Under the pieces are notes generated by a model that was not told the DNA's origin, ran no database searches, and saw only the letters and a program-made list of their open reading frames with translations. From assembly GCA_949358305.1 (NCBI GenBank), contig CASHSZ010000010.1, forward strand, positions 1-64,000: a stretch of 64,000 bases of DNA, read 5' to 3'. This document shows, one piece after another, positions 22,548 through 33,775 of this stretch; positions within the stretch are counted from its first letter, which is position 1, and each line of letters starts with the position of its first letter. The position numbers and the translations under genes were made by a program. The stretch comes from Strigamia acuminata. Lineage: Eukaryota; Arthropoda; Chilopoda; Geophilomorpha; Linotaeniidae.

Positions 22548-25500
22548 TCACTCAAGTTCTAGGGCTCTCACATGCTTGACTGACCTTTTTAACTCACGTC
22601 CATCGGGTAGCACAACTTTTATCACACGGATTTGACCATCCTCACCGGGAAAAATTTCTTTTATCCTGGCAAGTGGCCAAAAATATGGGTTAGTACCCAT
22701 TTTTTCTAGAAGCACTATTTGGTCTACTTTAGGGTTTTTGAAGAACTTATCACCTTTGGATTCATAAAAATTCCTCAATTGCATGAGGTAACTCTTTTTC
22801 CAAATTTTCCAGAACTCCCAAATAAATTGGCGTCGTTTAATGTCCAGTTTTCTCAAATCGGATTTTTTAATTGCACTCAATTGTTTGTTTATTACGTATT
22901 TAGGCATACCTCCGGTTAGAAAGTTTTCAGGTGCCAAAATTCTACCACCATCAACACTGTCGGGGACATAACTTAAGGGTCGTGAATTTAGCACTGAACT
23001 AATTTCCAGAGCCAAAGTTTGGAGAGTTTCTAAGTCTACGGTGCTGCGCAACAATGTCTTTCGAAGTTTATCTTTAACAGAGCGGACTAGACGCTCCCAC
23101 GCTCCGCCCATCCATGGAGACAGCGGTGGGATGAATGTCCAGAGCACTCTCTTATCTGATAGGAATGTTTGCACATCTGAATGACCGATGAGTTTCCCCC
23201 ATGATTGTAATTCGAGGCTTCCGCGCTCAAACGTCTTACTGTTGTCAGAGAAAATCTTCCCGGGATATCCGTGGCGTGCCCCAAATCTTCTCATTGCAAG
23301 CAAAAACTTTGGCACAGAAAGGTCCTCTGATACTTCTAAATGTATGGAACGGGTCACCATACACGTGAAAAGCAAGATGTAAACTTTTTTCTTTTCCTTC
23401 TTGTTGCTGCCGACATAAATGGGACCCAAGTGATCCACTCCTGTGTTTTGGAATGGCGCCGCTGGTGTCACACGTTCAGCAGGAAGGTCACCCGTTGAAG
23501 GGTTGTTGCGTGCAAGTTTTCCTCGTCTGCAAATCTCACATTCTCGAATAACTGTTTGTATAGTTCTTCGTCCTCTTATAATCCAAAATTGTTCGCGTAG
23601 GTGATACAAGGTTTCGCTTATGTCACCGTGAAGCAACTCCAGATGTACTTTCTTAATTAACAGTCTTGTTATCCAACTGTCATAATGCATAATAATTGGA
23701 TAAACCTCATCAAATGTCAATAAAGATTTTTTCAAGCGGCTACGAAGTCGAAGTAATCCGTCCTCGTCAATGAAGAGCTCGAAATTGCGTAGGGTGGAAT
23801 GTTTAGACAGTTCTCTTTTGTTTTTCACATCATCAATCTCCTCAGAAAAATGTAGTTTCTGGGAAAATTGCAGGATCTTCAATTGGTTGTCCTCTAACTC
23901 GAGTGGCGAGAGAGGCTCACCGCGCAAAAGTTTGTTTTTCCATCGCAAAATGTATGAGAAAACTCTCAAAAGTCGGTTGTAATTTCGGAATCGTTTGAAG
24001 AATCGACCAATAAAGCTTTCTGTCACTTGAATTGTCATCACAACGATTTTTCGTTCTTCTTCTGGAAGATCCTCTTGTATAATTTCTCTTTTTTCCAGTT
24101 TCGAGACATCAACTCCAAACCACCACAGTTTATTTTGCATCAATGTTTTTGAGTTATGTGGTCGAGTCAATAAATCGGCTGGGTTAAATTCTGTTGGTAC
24201 GTGAGACCATTGTTCGGGCGTAGTTGAAGAAATAATTTCTTGAACACGGTTTGAGACGTATGGTTTCCATACGTTCTTGTCCGAATTTATCCAGGCTAGA
24301 GTTATGGTGGAGTCCGAGTAGTATTTCACTTCAGTGACCGGGTAACCGGGAAGAAAGTTTTCTAACAGGTACTTGGTCATTCGCACTCCAACCACTGCTG
24401 CAGTTAATTCAAGTCGAGGAAGAGTCACTTTTTTCGTCGGCGCAATACGACATTTACTCAACAATAAAGTTCTTTTGCCCTCCAGATTGACGACAAAAAT
24501 TGAACAGCCAAATGCCTTTGTGCTTGCGTCACAGAAAACTTCTAAAGTGATGTCTTGACCGGAATAAGTCTGCAGCCAACGTTGTACTTTCAATTCTTTC
24601 AATTTTTGTATGTCTTGACTCCACTCTTCGACTTCTTTTTTCTCTGAGTCAAGAATCTTTTCATCCCAGTTTTTTGTCCTAATCCAGATTGCTTGAACTA
24701 GCAGTTTCATTTGAAGCACAACAGGAGCAATGAGTCCCATTGGATCGAATATGGAAGCCATTAATGAAACAACTTCTCGCTTTGTATTCGGAATTTTTTC
24801 AATGGTCGGAATGTTAAACATCATGACATCTTCTGCCGTGTTCCACAATATTCCAAGCATTTTTATAATTCCTAAGTCCAAAAACTCCTCTCCTCGCATA
24901 TGAAAACCTTCTTTTTTCAAATTGTTGAAGACGTCCTTGCTTGAGGTCGCCCACTTTACGAGGGGAAGCTTTCCGTCGTCTAATATCATTTTCAGTTTCT
25001 CGCAATGTGATGTTGTGTCGGCTGTAAAATCTCCTCCTGACGTCAAATCATCCATGAAGATTCCATCATCGAGTGCGTCGACTTCTTTTGCATGAGTTTC
25101 TTCAAATTGTTTCGCTTGTTTCCTAATCGTCGCACACAAGAGGAATGGAGAAGAAATGACGCCAAATGGCACGACAATCATTCGCAGAACCATTAGATTA
25201 TTCCACAAATTTTGCCATGAGTATGGCTCTTTGAAATAGTCACGAGCGACCCACAAAAAACGTAGAAAGTTTGTTTGAGTAGGGTTGATCATTACTTGGA
25301 GAAACGCTTGCTTAATGTCTGCTATTATTGGAATACAATAGAGACGGAATCTCACAATAACGAGTATTAAGTCTGGATTAAGGGAAGGTCCCGGAAATAA
25401 ACAGTCATTGAGGGAAAGTTTCCCCTTCTTGGATGAAGACGCGTTGAACACTACTCGAAATTTCGTCGTGTCTCGATCCTCCTTGATTACAGGGTGGTGA

Positions 25501-26018
25501 GGTATATTGTAGGTTCCTTTCTTCAAAAAACGCTCTTCTTTTGGGACTTCCTCCGCGTGATTTTCGTGAATATATTGCCACATGGACTCGTCGTAACGTT
25601 TTTTGTAATCCTCGTTGGCATCTATTCTTTTGAGCGTGTTAGCCAGTTGGTTCATGGCCAACTCCCAATTGGATTCCAAGTCGACTTCCTGTCCATTGAA
25701 TGGCAGCATGACTTCATAACGTCCATCGTCTAGACGCTTCGTAGTTGATTCGAATCGATCGCGAATAAAGTCGGATTCTTTTTCTCCCGCATTTATTCCG
25801 ATTGCCTCCAAGTTCCACAGTTTGTCCAATTTTTCTTGGATGTCTAAGTCGCATGTGTTGCAACATGTTGTCATTCCTTCCTCATCCTCAAACAAATTGG
25901 TGTTTCCAGCCGCTCCAGCCAAGACCCATCCAAAAATTGTGTTAATGAGTCCAAGGTCGGCGTTTACCTTTTTCTTGCCATCCTTAACGACCTTCCACCA
26001 CACGTCGACTCCTAAAAG
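22548..26018 (-). pseudogene. gag-pol: BEL-A2 Gag-Pol, C-terminal part (RT, RNase H, integrase), cut off by Copia
   Basis: This corresponds to about residues 591-1746 of the A1 polyprotein. It keeps the RT with FMDD, the RNase H, the integrase zinc motif and the D-D-E residues, all in one open frame down to the normal stop. It lacks an N-terminus because Copia sits at 26019, in opposite orientation, right after the protease region. By eye it differs from A1 by only about six residues, several in one patch of the integrase (GHSDVQTFLSDK against GHNDVKTFLSEK). An internal Met at 26003 is unlikely to be a real start. The N-terminal part is at 34253-36027. Confidence 0.93.
26014..26018. repeat. 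Target-site duplication AAAAG of the Copia element (left copy)
   Basis: AAAAG at 26014-26018 recurs at 34253-34257. Uninterrupted BEL-A1 has a single CCTAAAAGCACATC at the same place (3982-3995), so the five bases were duplicated on insertion. Confidence 0.93.
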
Positions 26019-26495
26019 TATTGAGTTGTGGTGGAAATATTGTGTGTTTGGTTGTTTGTCGCCATATTGTATAGTTTGTGAATATTTACATTACACACTT
26101 TCCGGATATGTGTAATGAATGTGCTGCTATTTAATGTCTCGATGTCGCGTTCAATCGATCTCGATTTTTATTAATGCTGGTTCTGTACCGCGGTTGAACG
26201 TTTCCATTTAGCAGCATGCGCTGATAACATCGTCTGCTCAAAAGAGCGAGTCCTGTATTGTTATTATTGCTTAGTTATCGATTATGAATGTCATTGCTTT
26301 TATTTTATAATGTAAAGGACAAATCATTGAAATCCAACAATGATTTATCCTATTTTTCCGAGTGCAGTTGTTAGCCTCGAAGCGTGTACACTTTTATGTG
26401 ATATTAAACATGGCGCACGCATGTCGGTGTCGCGCACCTGTTTAGACACTCGTCAACTCCTTTCTAACCGATGTTTTGGCCAGGAAATCGCTTTA
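26019..26495 (+). repeat. 5' LTR of the Copia element, 477 bp
   Basis: The termini are TATTGAG...CGCTTTA, defined by comparing both LTRs with the primer site, the purine tract and the AAAAG flanks. They are not the usual TG...CA. An ATTAAA lies at about 26403. The sequence equals 33776-34252 by eye. Confidence 0.92.
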
Positions 26496-26497
26496 TA

Positions 26498-26515
26498 TGG
26501 TAGCAGAGGATGGTT
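26498..26515 (+). promoter_or_regulatory. Primer binding site of Copia, complementary to initiator tRNA-Met 3' end
   Basis: TGGTAGCAGAGGATGGTT begins two bases after the LTR. It matches the complement of the animal initiator tRNA-Met 3' end (..CCATCCTCTGCTA plus CCA) over at least 17 bases. Here the primer is the tRNA 3' end, not the internal half-tRNA used by Drosophila copia. Confidence 0.85.
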
Positions 26516-27696
26516 GTCGACGGCCTGACCAGTTTGTAAAGGATTTCCGACCTTTTTGGACGCGAGACGAAGCCAAGACGTCGCCCGACTTCGCCGCAAA
26601 CGCGAACCGACCGACGCAGACGGATTTTCTTCGCCAAATCGATTGGAAACGATCGGCAACGTGTGCGGACATTACTACGGACATTTTAGTGTGTAAGCAG
26701 CTTTATTTCGAAATTTTTCTGTGCGAAATAAGCACTTTTTCCGACGTCGTTGTGAAATTCTCCTGCGGCGGCCATTTTGGATTCGGCCGTGAAGCGAATC
26801 GCAGCCCAGACGTGCATCTGAACCGATACACGCCAACACGACGTTATTTTGCCGAGGCAATCAGTATTGCCAGCGAGACGACGCCCATTCACGTCGACAC
26901 GACGGAGTTTCGACGCAAAACGACCGATATTTGTCGTAGGATCGTCGAGGACGAAGATTTGTTCTGTGGCGACCATTTTGATCGTTTTTCATCGCCATCG
27001 ACGGTGAATATTCGTTTTGGAGCTGTGTTTACGTGTAAGTCCACGTACACAGCCATATTTAGCACGAAGAGCCGTGATTTACACCCGACGTGGAATTACG
27101 AAGGCGCGGACGTGCGCAACGACGATTTCAAGAGGAAACCCTGGTTTTGCACGCAGGGTGCACCAGTTGAGAGGGTTTCTCCTCACATTAGCACCCCGGC
27201 GTGCGTGTGAGTTAATTCGACACGTGAAGCCGACGTTGAACACACCGTGGGAACCGATTACGGCGCAAGGATCCCGTAATTGGCCAACTTCACATCTAGA
27301 CTGTTTTGATTTATTTGCATACTTTCGTGAAACTCTGTATAGTTTTAAGTTTTTGTTGTTGGTCCCTTGTTAGATTCGGTGCTACCCTACGTCCAGTCGG
27401 GCACGTAGCACTGTATTCTTGGCTGGGCTTATCCAGGGCCCCCAACCATCCCGCGACCCCAGGAGGTCGGACGGAAGAGTTGGTGGATTGCCAGTCAAGG
27501 TTTTCCAATCTCACTTATTGAGATTCCCCGGGTTGAAACTGTATTTTCGCCTTCCTTTTTGGTTTTTGGGACTAGAGACAATTGTGCATTGTGTGATTAA
27601 GTGCTCCTGTGAAGTGTGTGTGCGGAATAAATTCCGAAATTGTGTTCTCTCTGTGCATAACCAATTATTATTGTGCATTTTCCTGGTGTCGTCGTG
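26516..27696 (+). other. Copia 5' leader, first copy
   Basis: This is about 1.2 kb between primer site and gag ATG, long for Copia. A frame from an ATG at 26497, overlapping the primer site, stays open to 27210 (about 237 codons), with no recognised domain. Splice-donor-like GTAAGT (near 27033) and GTGAGT (near 27208) and a pyrimidine-rich stretch ending in AG near 27574 suggest that the leader may be spliced. From 26771 the sequence is repeated at 27985. Confidence 0.5.
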
Positions 27697-29189
27697 ATGG
27701 CTTCAAAGCACGACGATTACAAGGATATTAAAAAGCTCGATGGCACGAACTATGCCACCTGGTCCGTGCAGGTCCAGTTATTGCTCAAATACAACGGCGT
27801 TTGGGGACATGTTAGTGGCTCTGAGCCACCACTGGCTGCAACAGCCACTGCAAAAGAGAAGCGAGAGTTTAACGCTCGAGAGGACAAGGCAATGTCCACT
27901 ATCTGCATGAGTTGCGCTGAGCCGCAGCAAGTGATAGCTGTTGCCTGCCCCACCGCTGCGAAAGTTTGGGAAGCCATTTTGGAAGCCATTTTGGATTCGG
28001 CCGTGAAGCGAATCGCAGCCCAGACGTGCATCTGAACCGATACACGCCAACACGACGTTATTTTGCCGAGGCAATCAGTATTGCCAGCGAGACGACGCCC
28101 ATTCACGTCGACACGACGGAGTTTCGACGCAAAACGACCGATATTTGTCGTAGGATCGTCGAGGACGAAGATTTGTTCTGTGGCGACCATTTTGATCGTT
28201 TTTCATCGCCATCGACGGTGAATATTCGTTTTGGAGCTGTGTTTACGTGTAAGTCCACGTACACAGCCATATTTAGCACGAAGAGCCGTGATTTACACCC
28301 GACGTGGAATTACGAAGGCGCGGACGTGCGCAACGACGATTTCAAGAGGAAACCCTGGTTTTGCACGCAGGGTGCACCAGTTGAGAGGGTTTCTCCTCAC
28401 ATTAGCACCCCGGCGTGCGTGTGAGTTAATTCGACACGTGAAGCCGACGTTGAACACACCGTGGGAACCGATTACGGCGCAAGGATCCCGTAATTGGCCA
28501 ACTTCACATCTAGACTGTTTTGATTTATTTGCATACTTTCGTGAAACTCTGTATAGTTTTAAGTTTTTGTTGTTGGTCCCTTGTTAGATTCGGTGCTACC
28601 CTACGTCCAGTCGGGCACGTAGCACTGTATTCTTGGCTGGGCTTATCCAGGGCCCCCAACCATCCCGCGACCCCAGGAGGTCGGACGGAAGAGTTGGTGG
28701 ATTGCCAGTCAAGGTTTTCCAATCTCACTTATTGAGATTCCCCGGGTTGAAACTGTATTTTCGCCTTCCTTTTTGGTTTTTGGGACTAGAGACAATTGTG
28801 CATTGTGTGATTAAGTGCTCCTGTGAAGTGTGTGTGCGGAATAAATTCCGAAATTGTGTTCTCTCTGTGCATAACCAATTATTATTGTGCATTTTCCTGG
28901 TGTCGTCGTGATGGCTTCAAAGCACGACGATTACAAGGATATTAAAAAGCTCGATGGCACGAACTATGCCACCTGGTCCGTGCAGGTCCAGTTATTGCTC
29001 AAATACAACGGCGTTTGGGGACATGTTAGTGGCTCTGAGCCACCACTGGCTGCAACAGCCACTGCAAAAGAGAAGCGAGAGTTTAACGCTCGAGAGGACA
29101 AGGCAATGTCCACTATCTGCATGAGTTGCGCTGAGCCGCAGCAAGTGATAGCTGTTGCCTGCCCCACCGCTGCGAAAGTTTGGGAAGCC
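26771..29189 (+). repeat. 1214-bp tandem duplication inside Copia
   Basis: 26771-27975 and 27985-29189 are the same text by eye at a constant offset of 1214. Each copy holds most of the leader plus the first 93 codons of gag. The junction has GCC microhomology and a 12-base extra copy (ATTTTGGAAGCC at 27976-27987), typical of replication or end-joining slippage. Lack of divergence implies a recent event. Confidence 0.93.
27697..28035 (+). pseudogene. Truncated Copia gag (first copy of the duplication), 112 codons
   Basis: Begins MASKHDDYKDIKKLDG exactly like the true start at 28911. It follows Gag for 93 residues (UBN2-type Gag N-terminus, KLDGTNYATW), then runs into duplicated leader sequence, adds about 19 unrelated residues and stops at 28035. 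It lacks the zinc knuckle and every enzyme. Because it is the first gag ATG on a transcript from the 5' LTR, it should reduce translation of the downstream polyprotein unless the RNA is spliced or re-initiates. Confidence 0.88.
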
Positions 29190-32100
29190 CTGAAGGACGC
29201 TTATCAACCGACGACGAGGGCACGTCGTGCTCGGTTGCGACGTGAATTCCTCAACATGAAACTTCGAGATAATGAGGAAATGCTAGTTTTCACCGGGCGG
29301 GTCGACCGCAAAATCGTCGAACTGAAGGACGTTAAAATTGAGGTCACCGATGAATTCCAGGCATTCCAATATTTAGATCTTCTGCCCCCACAATACGAGG
29401 CTGTGAAACAGACCGCGTATCACTGGTCGGATACGGAATTCACAGCGAAAAACGTTAAAGAACGTTTACTTGGCGAGTACAATCGCCTTTATGAACAGAC
29501 CAATGAATTTGGCGTCCCACCTGTATTGGCAGACAATACTACCGCTTTCTATACTAAAGGGAAATGGAAACCTCGTGGAAAAACCCCAAATTCCCCCGGA
29601 ACTTCGCGTGGAACATGTTTTACTTGCGGTGGGTCGGGACACTTCGCCAGGGAGTGCCCATCGCCGCCGAAACAGCAAGGGACTTTCCCCGCCAGCGCTG
29701 GCTCGCCAGCCCAATTGAATCGTGGAGGCACCCGTGGCAAAGGACGAGGCAGAGGGGGTCCACAGAGAGCAAATCTCACACAACTGGACCCCTATACAGA
29801 TGAGCCCTACACTTTGTATTCTGCGGTGTCGGAAGAGAAGCCCACAGTGCCCTTATCTCTTGTGTCGCACGGAAACTACGATTCACAGTGGTACGTGGAC
29901 ACGGGAGCGACCGACCACTTTTCCTTCAACCGGAATTGGTTTTCAAACTTCAAACCGTTGTCTAACTTCAGCGTTCTACAAGGAGAAGGAAAATCGAAGA
30001 TTGAAGGTGTGGGCAACATCGTCCTCACTTCGCTCTATGGACAAAGAACGAGGAAAATAACTTTGACGAATGTATTCTTCGCACCGAATTTTCGGAAAAA
30101 CCTTATTTCGCTCGGGCGCACCGATGAGGCTGGGTTGTGCACAATTGTTAAAGATGGGAAGATGAGTATTTTCAAAGATAAAATCGAGGAACCATTGATT
30201 TCGGCAGTTCGGACTAGCGACAGGCTGTACAAAGTCAACTGCCGGGTCGAGGTTAATTCTGTAAACACAGCTGTATTAACTGCGCAACAGGATACAGCTG
30301 CTGTCCTCGATTTAATCAAATCATCCGTGAAGGATGAAAAATTTGTACAACCGCTACTAACCATTTTAGATTTTAAGTCAGCTTTACTAAAAAGTTTCTG
30401 TAAGCCGGATATGGGAAAATCCGCATCTAATTTGAGTACGCAAGTAAGCGAGCCAACCAAAGCGAATGCGCCTGCGGCGATTAATTTACAGAAAACAGTG
30501 AATGAGGTTCAGACACCTCCTGCTATTGTTCCCGAAGCTAATGCGACTGCGAAAGTTAACAAAAGCGGGGATACTGGGATCAAAATGAGAAAGAAAGAAA
30601 TATCCCAGAGTATGGACACGTGGCATTCCAGAATGGGCCACCATAATGCTAAAGGCATTATTAAATTAACCGAATCCGAGGACGTTTTTGGGATCAATTT
30701 GTCTAACAAAGAATTATCCACTTGTGACGCATGTGCCCGTGCTAAGAGCACTAGGGCGAGTTTTCCCCCGATAATTACCATTTCCACTAAGGGAGTATTA
30801 GATTTAGTGCACATGGATGTTTGGGGGGCATCACAAGCTACTTCCTTGGGTGGGGCTAATTTTTACTTTATATTGGTTGATGATTATTCACGTTATATGT
30901 GGATCATAACGATGAAGACCAAAGGGGAAGTTTTGGGCCATTTTAAACGTTGGTTGACGGAAGTCGAAAGAACGACATCACGGAAAGTGAAATGCATTAA
31001 AACTGATAATGGAGGAGAATTTATTTCGCGGAATTGGGATGATTATGCATCCAAAATTGGTTTGAAATGTATTCGTACGAATACATATAGCCCGGAAATG
31101 AATTCTGTTGCAGAACGTGCAAACCGTACCATTGTCGGTGGCGTCAGAGCTTTAATGTTGGAAAATGATTTCCCCTATCCCCTTTGGGCTGAATTAGCGA
31201 CGACCATAGTTTACTTAAAGAACCGATTCCCCCATGAAGGGCTTGGAGGAAAAGTGCCCTATACCGTGTTTTTCGGCAAGAAATTGTCTTTGCGACACAT
31301 CAGGTGTATTGGGTCGAAGACATTTGTACATATCCCGTCCCAGGTCAGAAAGGGCAAACTGGAAGGAAGGGCTTGGGCGGGAGCACTCATTGGATACGCA
31401 ATATCAACTAGGGGCTACAGGGTTTGGGATCCTGTACGGAATCAAGTTTTTGCGTCCAAACATGTCCGAATTTTCGAAGACTCATATTGGTATGAGATTG
31501 GCAAACGGCTACAACAGCCCATCAAGCAACCGCAGGGTGGCCAATTCAAACATTTTGGGGATTCTTCCTCGGACACCGAGGGAGATGATGATGATTCCGT
31601 TGCCCCTATCCCTGAAATTGTTGAGGAAGTGCAAGAGGCACTACCACCTCCTATTCCGCCCCCTGTTGAACCCCCGGTTCCGAAGGAGAAGCCTCCTTTA
31701 CCCACAACCCCAAAGCCTGTTTTCAGACCTGAATTGAGGCCGCTTGTAAAACAAGCGATACAACAGCCTGCGATAGAAACTGTTGAAGGTGACTTGGTTG
31801 GGGATGCTGGTGCTGGGGATAATCCAGTTGAAGAAATTGGTGGGGCGAAGGGGGATAACGGCGATGGCGAGAATTACTTCAATGTTTATCCTGACGACGA
31901 TGAGGAGGTTGATCTTCCTCCTACGATACAAGCTCGTCGTGGTTCGGGCAAAAAGGGAAAGAAGGTCAAAGATCCTTTGTCGCTGCCGCTGGATATGACT
32001 AAGTGGAGACGGGTCCAGTCTGTCCGGAAAGCCGGGGCAACGGCTGGGAAAATTGATGTGGTTTATTTCTCGCCCAATGAAGACAAACTTAGAAGTCGGA

Positions 32101-33758
32101 CTGACGTTGCGCGATGGTGCGACGCAGAGGGTTACCACTACGACCCAGATCTTTTTGACTTCAAAACCTTAGAGGGTGAAGAACCCGAACTCCCTTTTGC
32201 CGGTTTCTGTGCCGTAGAGCCTGATACCTACGAGGAGGCAATGAGGCACACCAACAAACGGGACTGGGAAAAGGCGATGAAAGAAGAGACAGATATCTTC
32301 GACGATCGAACTGTCTATAAAGAAATTGATAAGCCCGAAGGAGAGTTGCTTTTGGGATCAAAATGGATTTATAAAATGAAAAGGGACCAGTCGGGTGCAG
32401 TCGCGCGCTACCGGGCTCGCTTGGTAGCACAAGGCTTCAAGCAGAGGCCGGGCATTGACTTTACGGAGGTATTTTCCCCCGTAGTCAATTTCGTCCTCGT
32501 TATAGTGTTTTTCTGTACCTTGGTGATACTGAAAGGTTGGAGAGATGTCCACCTTGACATCAAGGCCGCGTACTTGTACGGGGACCTTGATAAGGTCCAA
32601 TTCATGGAGATTCCCAAGGGCTACAGAACAGCCGAAAACCAACATAAGTGTTGGATGCTGTTGAAGTCATTATATGGACTACATCAGAGTGGACGGATGT
32701 GGTACCAAGCCCTCCACGACCGTCTACTCCAACTGGGATTTGTGCCCTTGTTGGGTCTTAACTGTGTTTATGCGTTAGACAACGACGCAATTCTTATCTT
32801 TTACGTGGACGACATAGTTCTCTTCTCCAAGGATGACTACGTCGAGGAATGCGTTGTTCGATGGATTAGGGAATCCTTTGACACGGTTGATTTGGGTCCC
32901 GTGACCCTCTTGTTAGGCATAGCCTTTGATAGGTCTGGGGGCCAAATTAGGATCCATCAAAGGGCATACATAGAAAAACTTTGTAAGTTGTATGGGGTCG
33001 ACTCATGCCTTCGGATTAGAGTACCTGGGACGCCAGGAACGATTATTCAGGGCGTGACGGAAAAGGAGCGGGTTGATTCCACTTTCCCCTATCGCAACTT
33101 AGTGGGAAGTCTCTTGTTCTTGGCGAGCAGGACAAGGCCAGACATCCTGTTCTCGGTCATTGTCCTCTCACAATACAATGAGAAACATTCGACGCGTCAC
33201 ATTAGTATGTTATTGCAAATTTTGCGATATCTGGCAAATACGTCGGATTATATGATTAATCTTTCCAATTGCCGAAATGATAATCTAACTGTGTATACCG
33301 ACGCGTCGTTTGCCCTCGATGCAGACAAAAGGAGAAGCTTCGGGGGTCACATAGTCTATTTGGGTGGCGTTCCGATCATGTGGAACTGCCATAAGCAGTC
33401 AATGACTGCGTTATCGATCATGGAGAGTGAATTTCTGGCCGTGGTCGATGGCGTAAAGGAGATTATATGGCTAGAGAGGCTTTACGATGCCGACATCATG
33501 TTCAGCATCAATCGGAACACCCCATGCGTGTACGCGGACAGTATGCCCGCGATACAATACGCCAAAAACCGAATAGAGAATAGGGCGAATAAACATATCG
33601 ACGTAAAGCTTCATTTCCTCAGGGACTGGTTTGAGCGCGGAACGTTTGCTATTAAGCATATTCCAGGGGCCCTGAATGTCGCCGATGTGATGACCAAATG
33701 GTTACCCAAGCCCAGACTTAACACCTTGTGTGAGCATTTATTTGTAAGGCGCAAATAA
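28911..33758 (+). CDS. gag-pol: Copia Gag-Pol polyprotein, 1615 aa, open
   Basis: Domains in order: Gag of UBN2 type; one CX2CX4HX4C knuckle (C236-C249); aspartic protease with D330 in DTGA; integrase zinc motif (H572 to C605/C608) and catalytic D636, D699, E735 with the standard 35-residue spacing; an acidic, Pro-rich linker at about 880-1010; RT with YVDD at 1298-1301; RNase H with D1464, E1505, D1543. Integrase ahead of RT defines Copia/Pseudoviridae order. I chose the ATG at 28911 (MASKHDD), not an in-frame GTG 24 bases upstream, because nuclear genes use ATG. The frame is intact and ends just before the purine tract. Expression may be hampered by the truncated gag copy upstream. Confidence 0.95.
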   Translation: MASKHDDYKDIKKLDGTNYATWSVQVQLLLKYNGVWGHVSGSEPPLAATATAKEKREFNAREDKAMSTICMSCAEPQQVIAVACPTAAKVWEALKDAYQPTTRARRARLRREFLNMKLRDNEEMLVFTGRVDRKIVELKDVKIEVTDEFQAFQYLDLLPPQYEAVKQTAYHWSDTEFTAKNVKERLLGEYNRLYEQTNEFGVPPVLADNTTAFYTKGKWKPRGKTPNSPGTSRGTCFTCGGSGHFARECPSPPKQQGTFPASAGSPAQLNRGGTRGKGRGRGGPQRANLTQLDPYTDEPYTLYSAVSEEKPTVPLSLVSHGNYDSQWYVDTGATDHFSFNRNWFSNFKPLSNFSVLQGEGKSKIEGVGNIVLTSLYGQRTRKITLTNVFFAPNFRKNLISLGRTDEAGLCTIVKDGKMSIFKDKIEEPLISAVRTSDRLYKVNCRVEVNSVNTAVLTAQQDTAAVLDLIKSSVKDEKFVQPLLTILDFKSALLKSFCKPDMGKSASNLSTQVSEPTKANAPAAINLQKTVNEVQTPPAIVPEANATAKVNKSGDTGIKMRKKEISQSMDTWHSRMGHHNAKGIIKLTESEDVFGINLSNKELSTCDACARAKSTRASFPPIITISTKGVLDLVHMDVWGASQATSLGGANFYFILVDDYSRYMWIITMKTKGEVLGHFKRWLTEVERTTSRKVKCIKTDNGGEFISRNWDDYASKIGLKCIRTNTYSPEMNSVAERANRTIVGGVRALMLENDFPYPLWAELATTIVYLKNRFPHEGLGGKVPYTVFFGKKLSLRHIRCIGSKTFVHIPSQVRKGKLEGRAWAGALIGYAISTRGYRVWDPVRNQVFASKHVRIFEDSYWYEIGKRLQQPIKQPQGGQFKHFGDSSSDTEGDDDDSVAPIPEIVEEVQEALPPPIPPPVEPPVPKEKPPLPTTPKPVFRPELRPLVKQAIQQPAIETVEGDLVGDAGAGDNPVEEIGGAKGDNGDGENYFNVYPDDDEEVDLPPTIQARRGSGKKGKKVKDPLSLPLDMTKWRRVQSVRKAGATAGKIDVVYFSPNEDKLRSRTDVARWCDAEGYHYDPDLFDFKTLEGEEPELPFAGFCAVEPDTYEEAMRHTNKRDWEKAMKEETDIFDDRTVYKEIDKPEGELLLGSKWIYKMKRDQSGAVARYRARLVAQGFKQRPGIDFTEVFSPVVNFVLVIVFFCTLVILKGWRDVHLDIKAAYLYGDLDKVQFMEIPKGYRTAENQHKCWMLLKSLYGLHQSGRMWYQALHDRLLQLGFVPLLGLNCVYALDNDAILIFYVDDIVLFSKDDYVEECVVRWIRESFDTVDLGPVTLLLGIAFDRSGGQIRIHQRAYIEKLCKLYGVDSCLRIRVPGTPGTIIQGVTEKERVDSTFPYRNLVGSLLFLASRTRPDILFSVIVLSQYNEKHSTRHISMLLQILRYLANTSDYMINLSNCRNDNLTVYTDASFALDADKRRSFGGHIVYLGGVPIMWNCHKQSMTALSIMESEFLAVVDGVKEIIWLERLYDADIMFSINRNTPCVYADSMPAIQYAKNRIENRANKHIDVKLHFLRDWFERGTFAIKHIPGALNVADVMTKWLPKPRLNTLCEHLFVRRK

Positions 33759-33760
33759 CC

Positions 33761-33773
33761 AAACAAAGGGGGA
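33761..33773 (+). promoter_or_regulatory. Polypurine tract of Copia
   Basis: AAACAAAGGGGGA lies two bases before the 3' LTR (33776), the expected place to prime plus-strand DNA synthesis. Confidence 0.8.
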
Positions 33774-33775
33774 TA

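Noticed and set aside
27017-27373. 118-codon plus-strand ORF in the Copia leader and its copy at 28231-28587
   Set aside because: Present twice only because of the 1214-bp duplication; it overlaps another open frame and has no domain.
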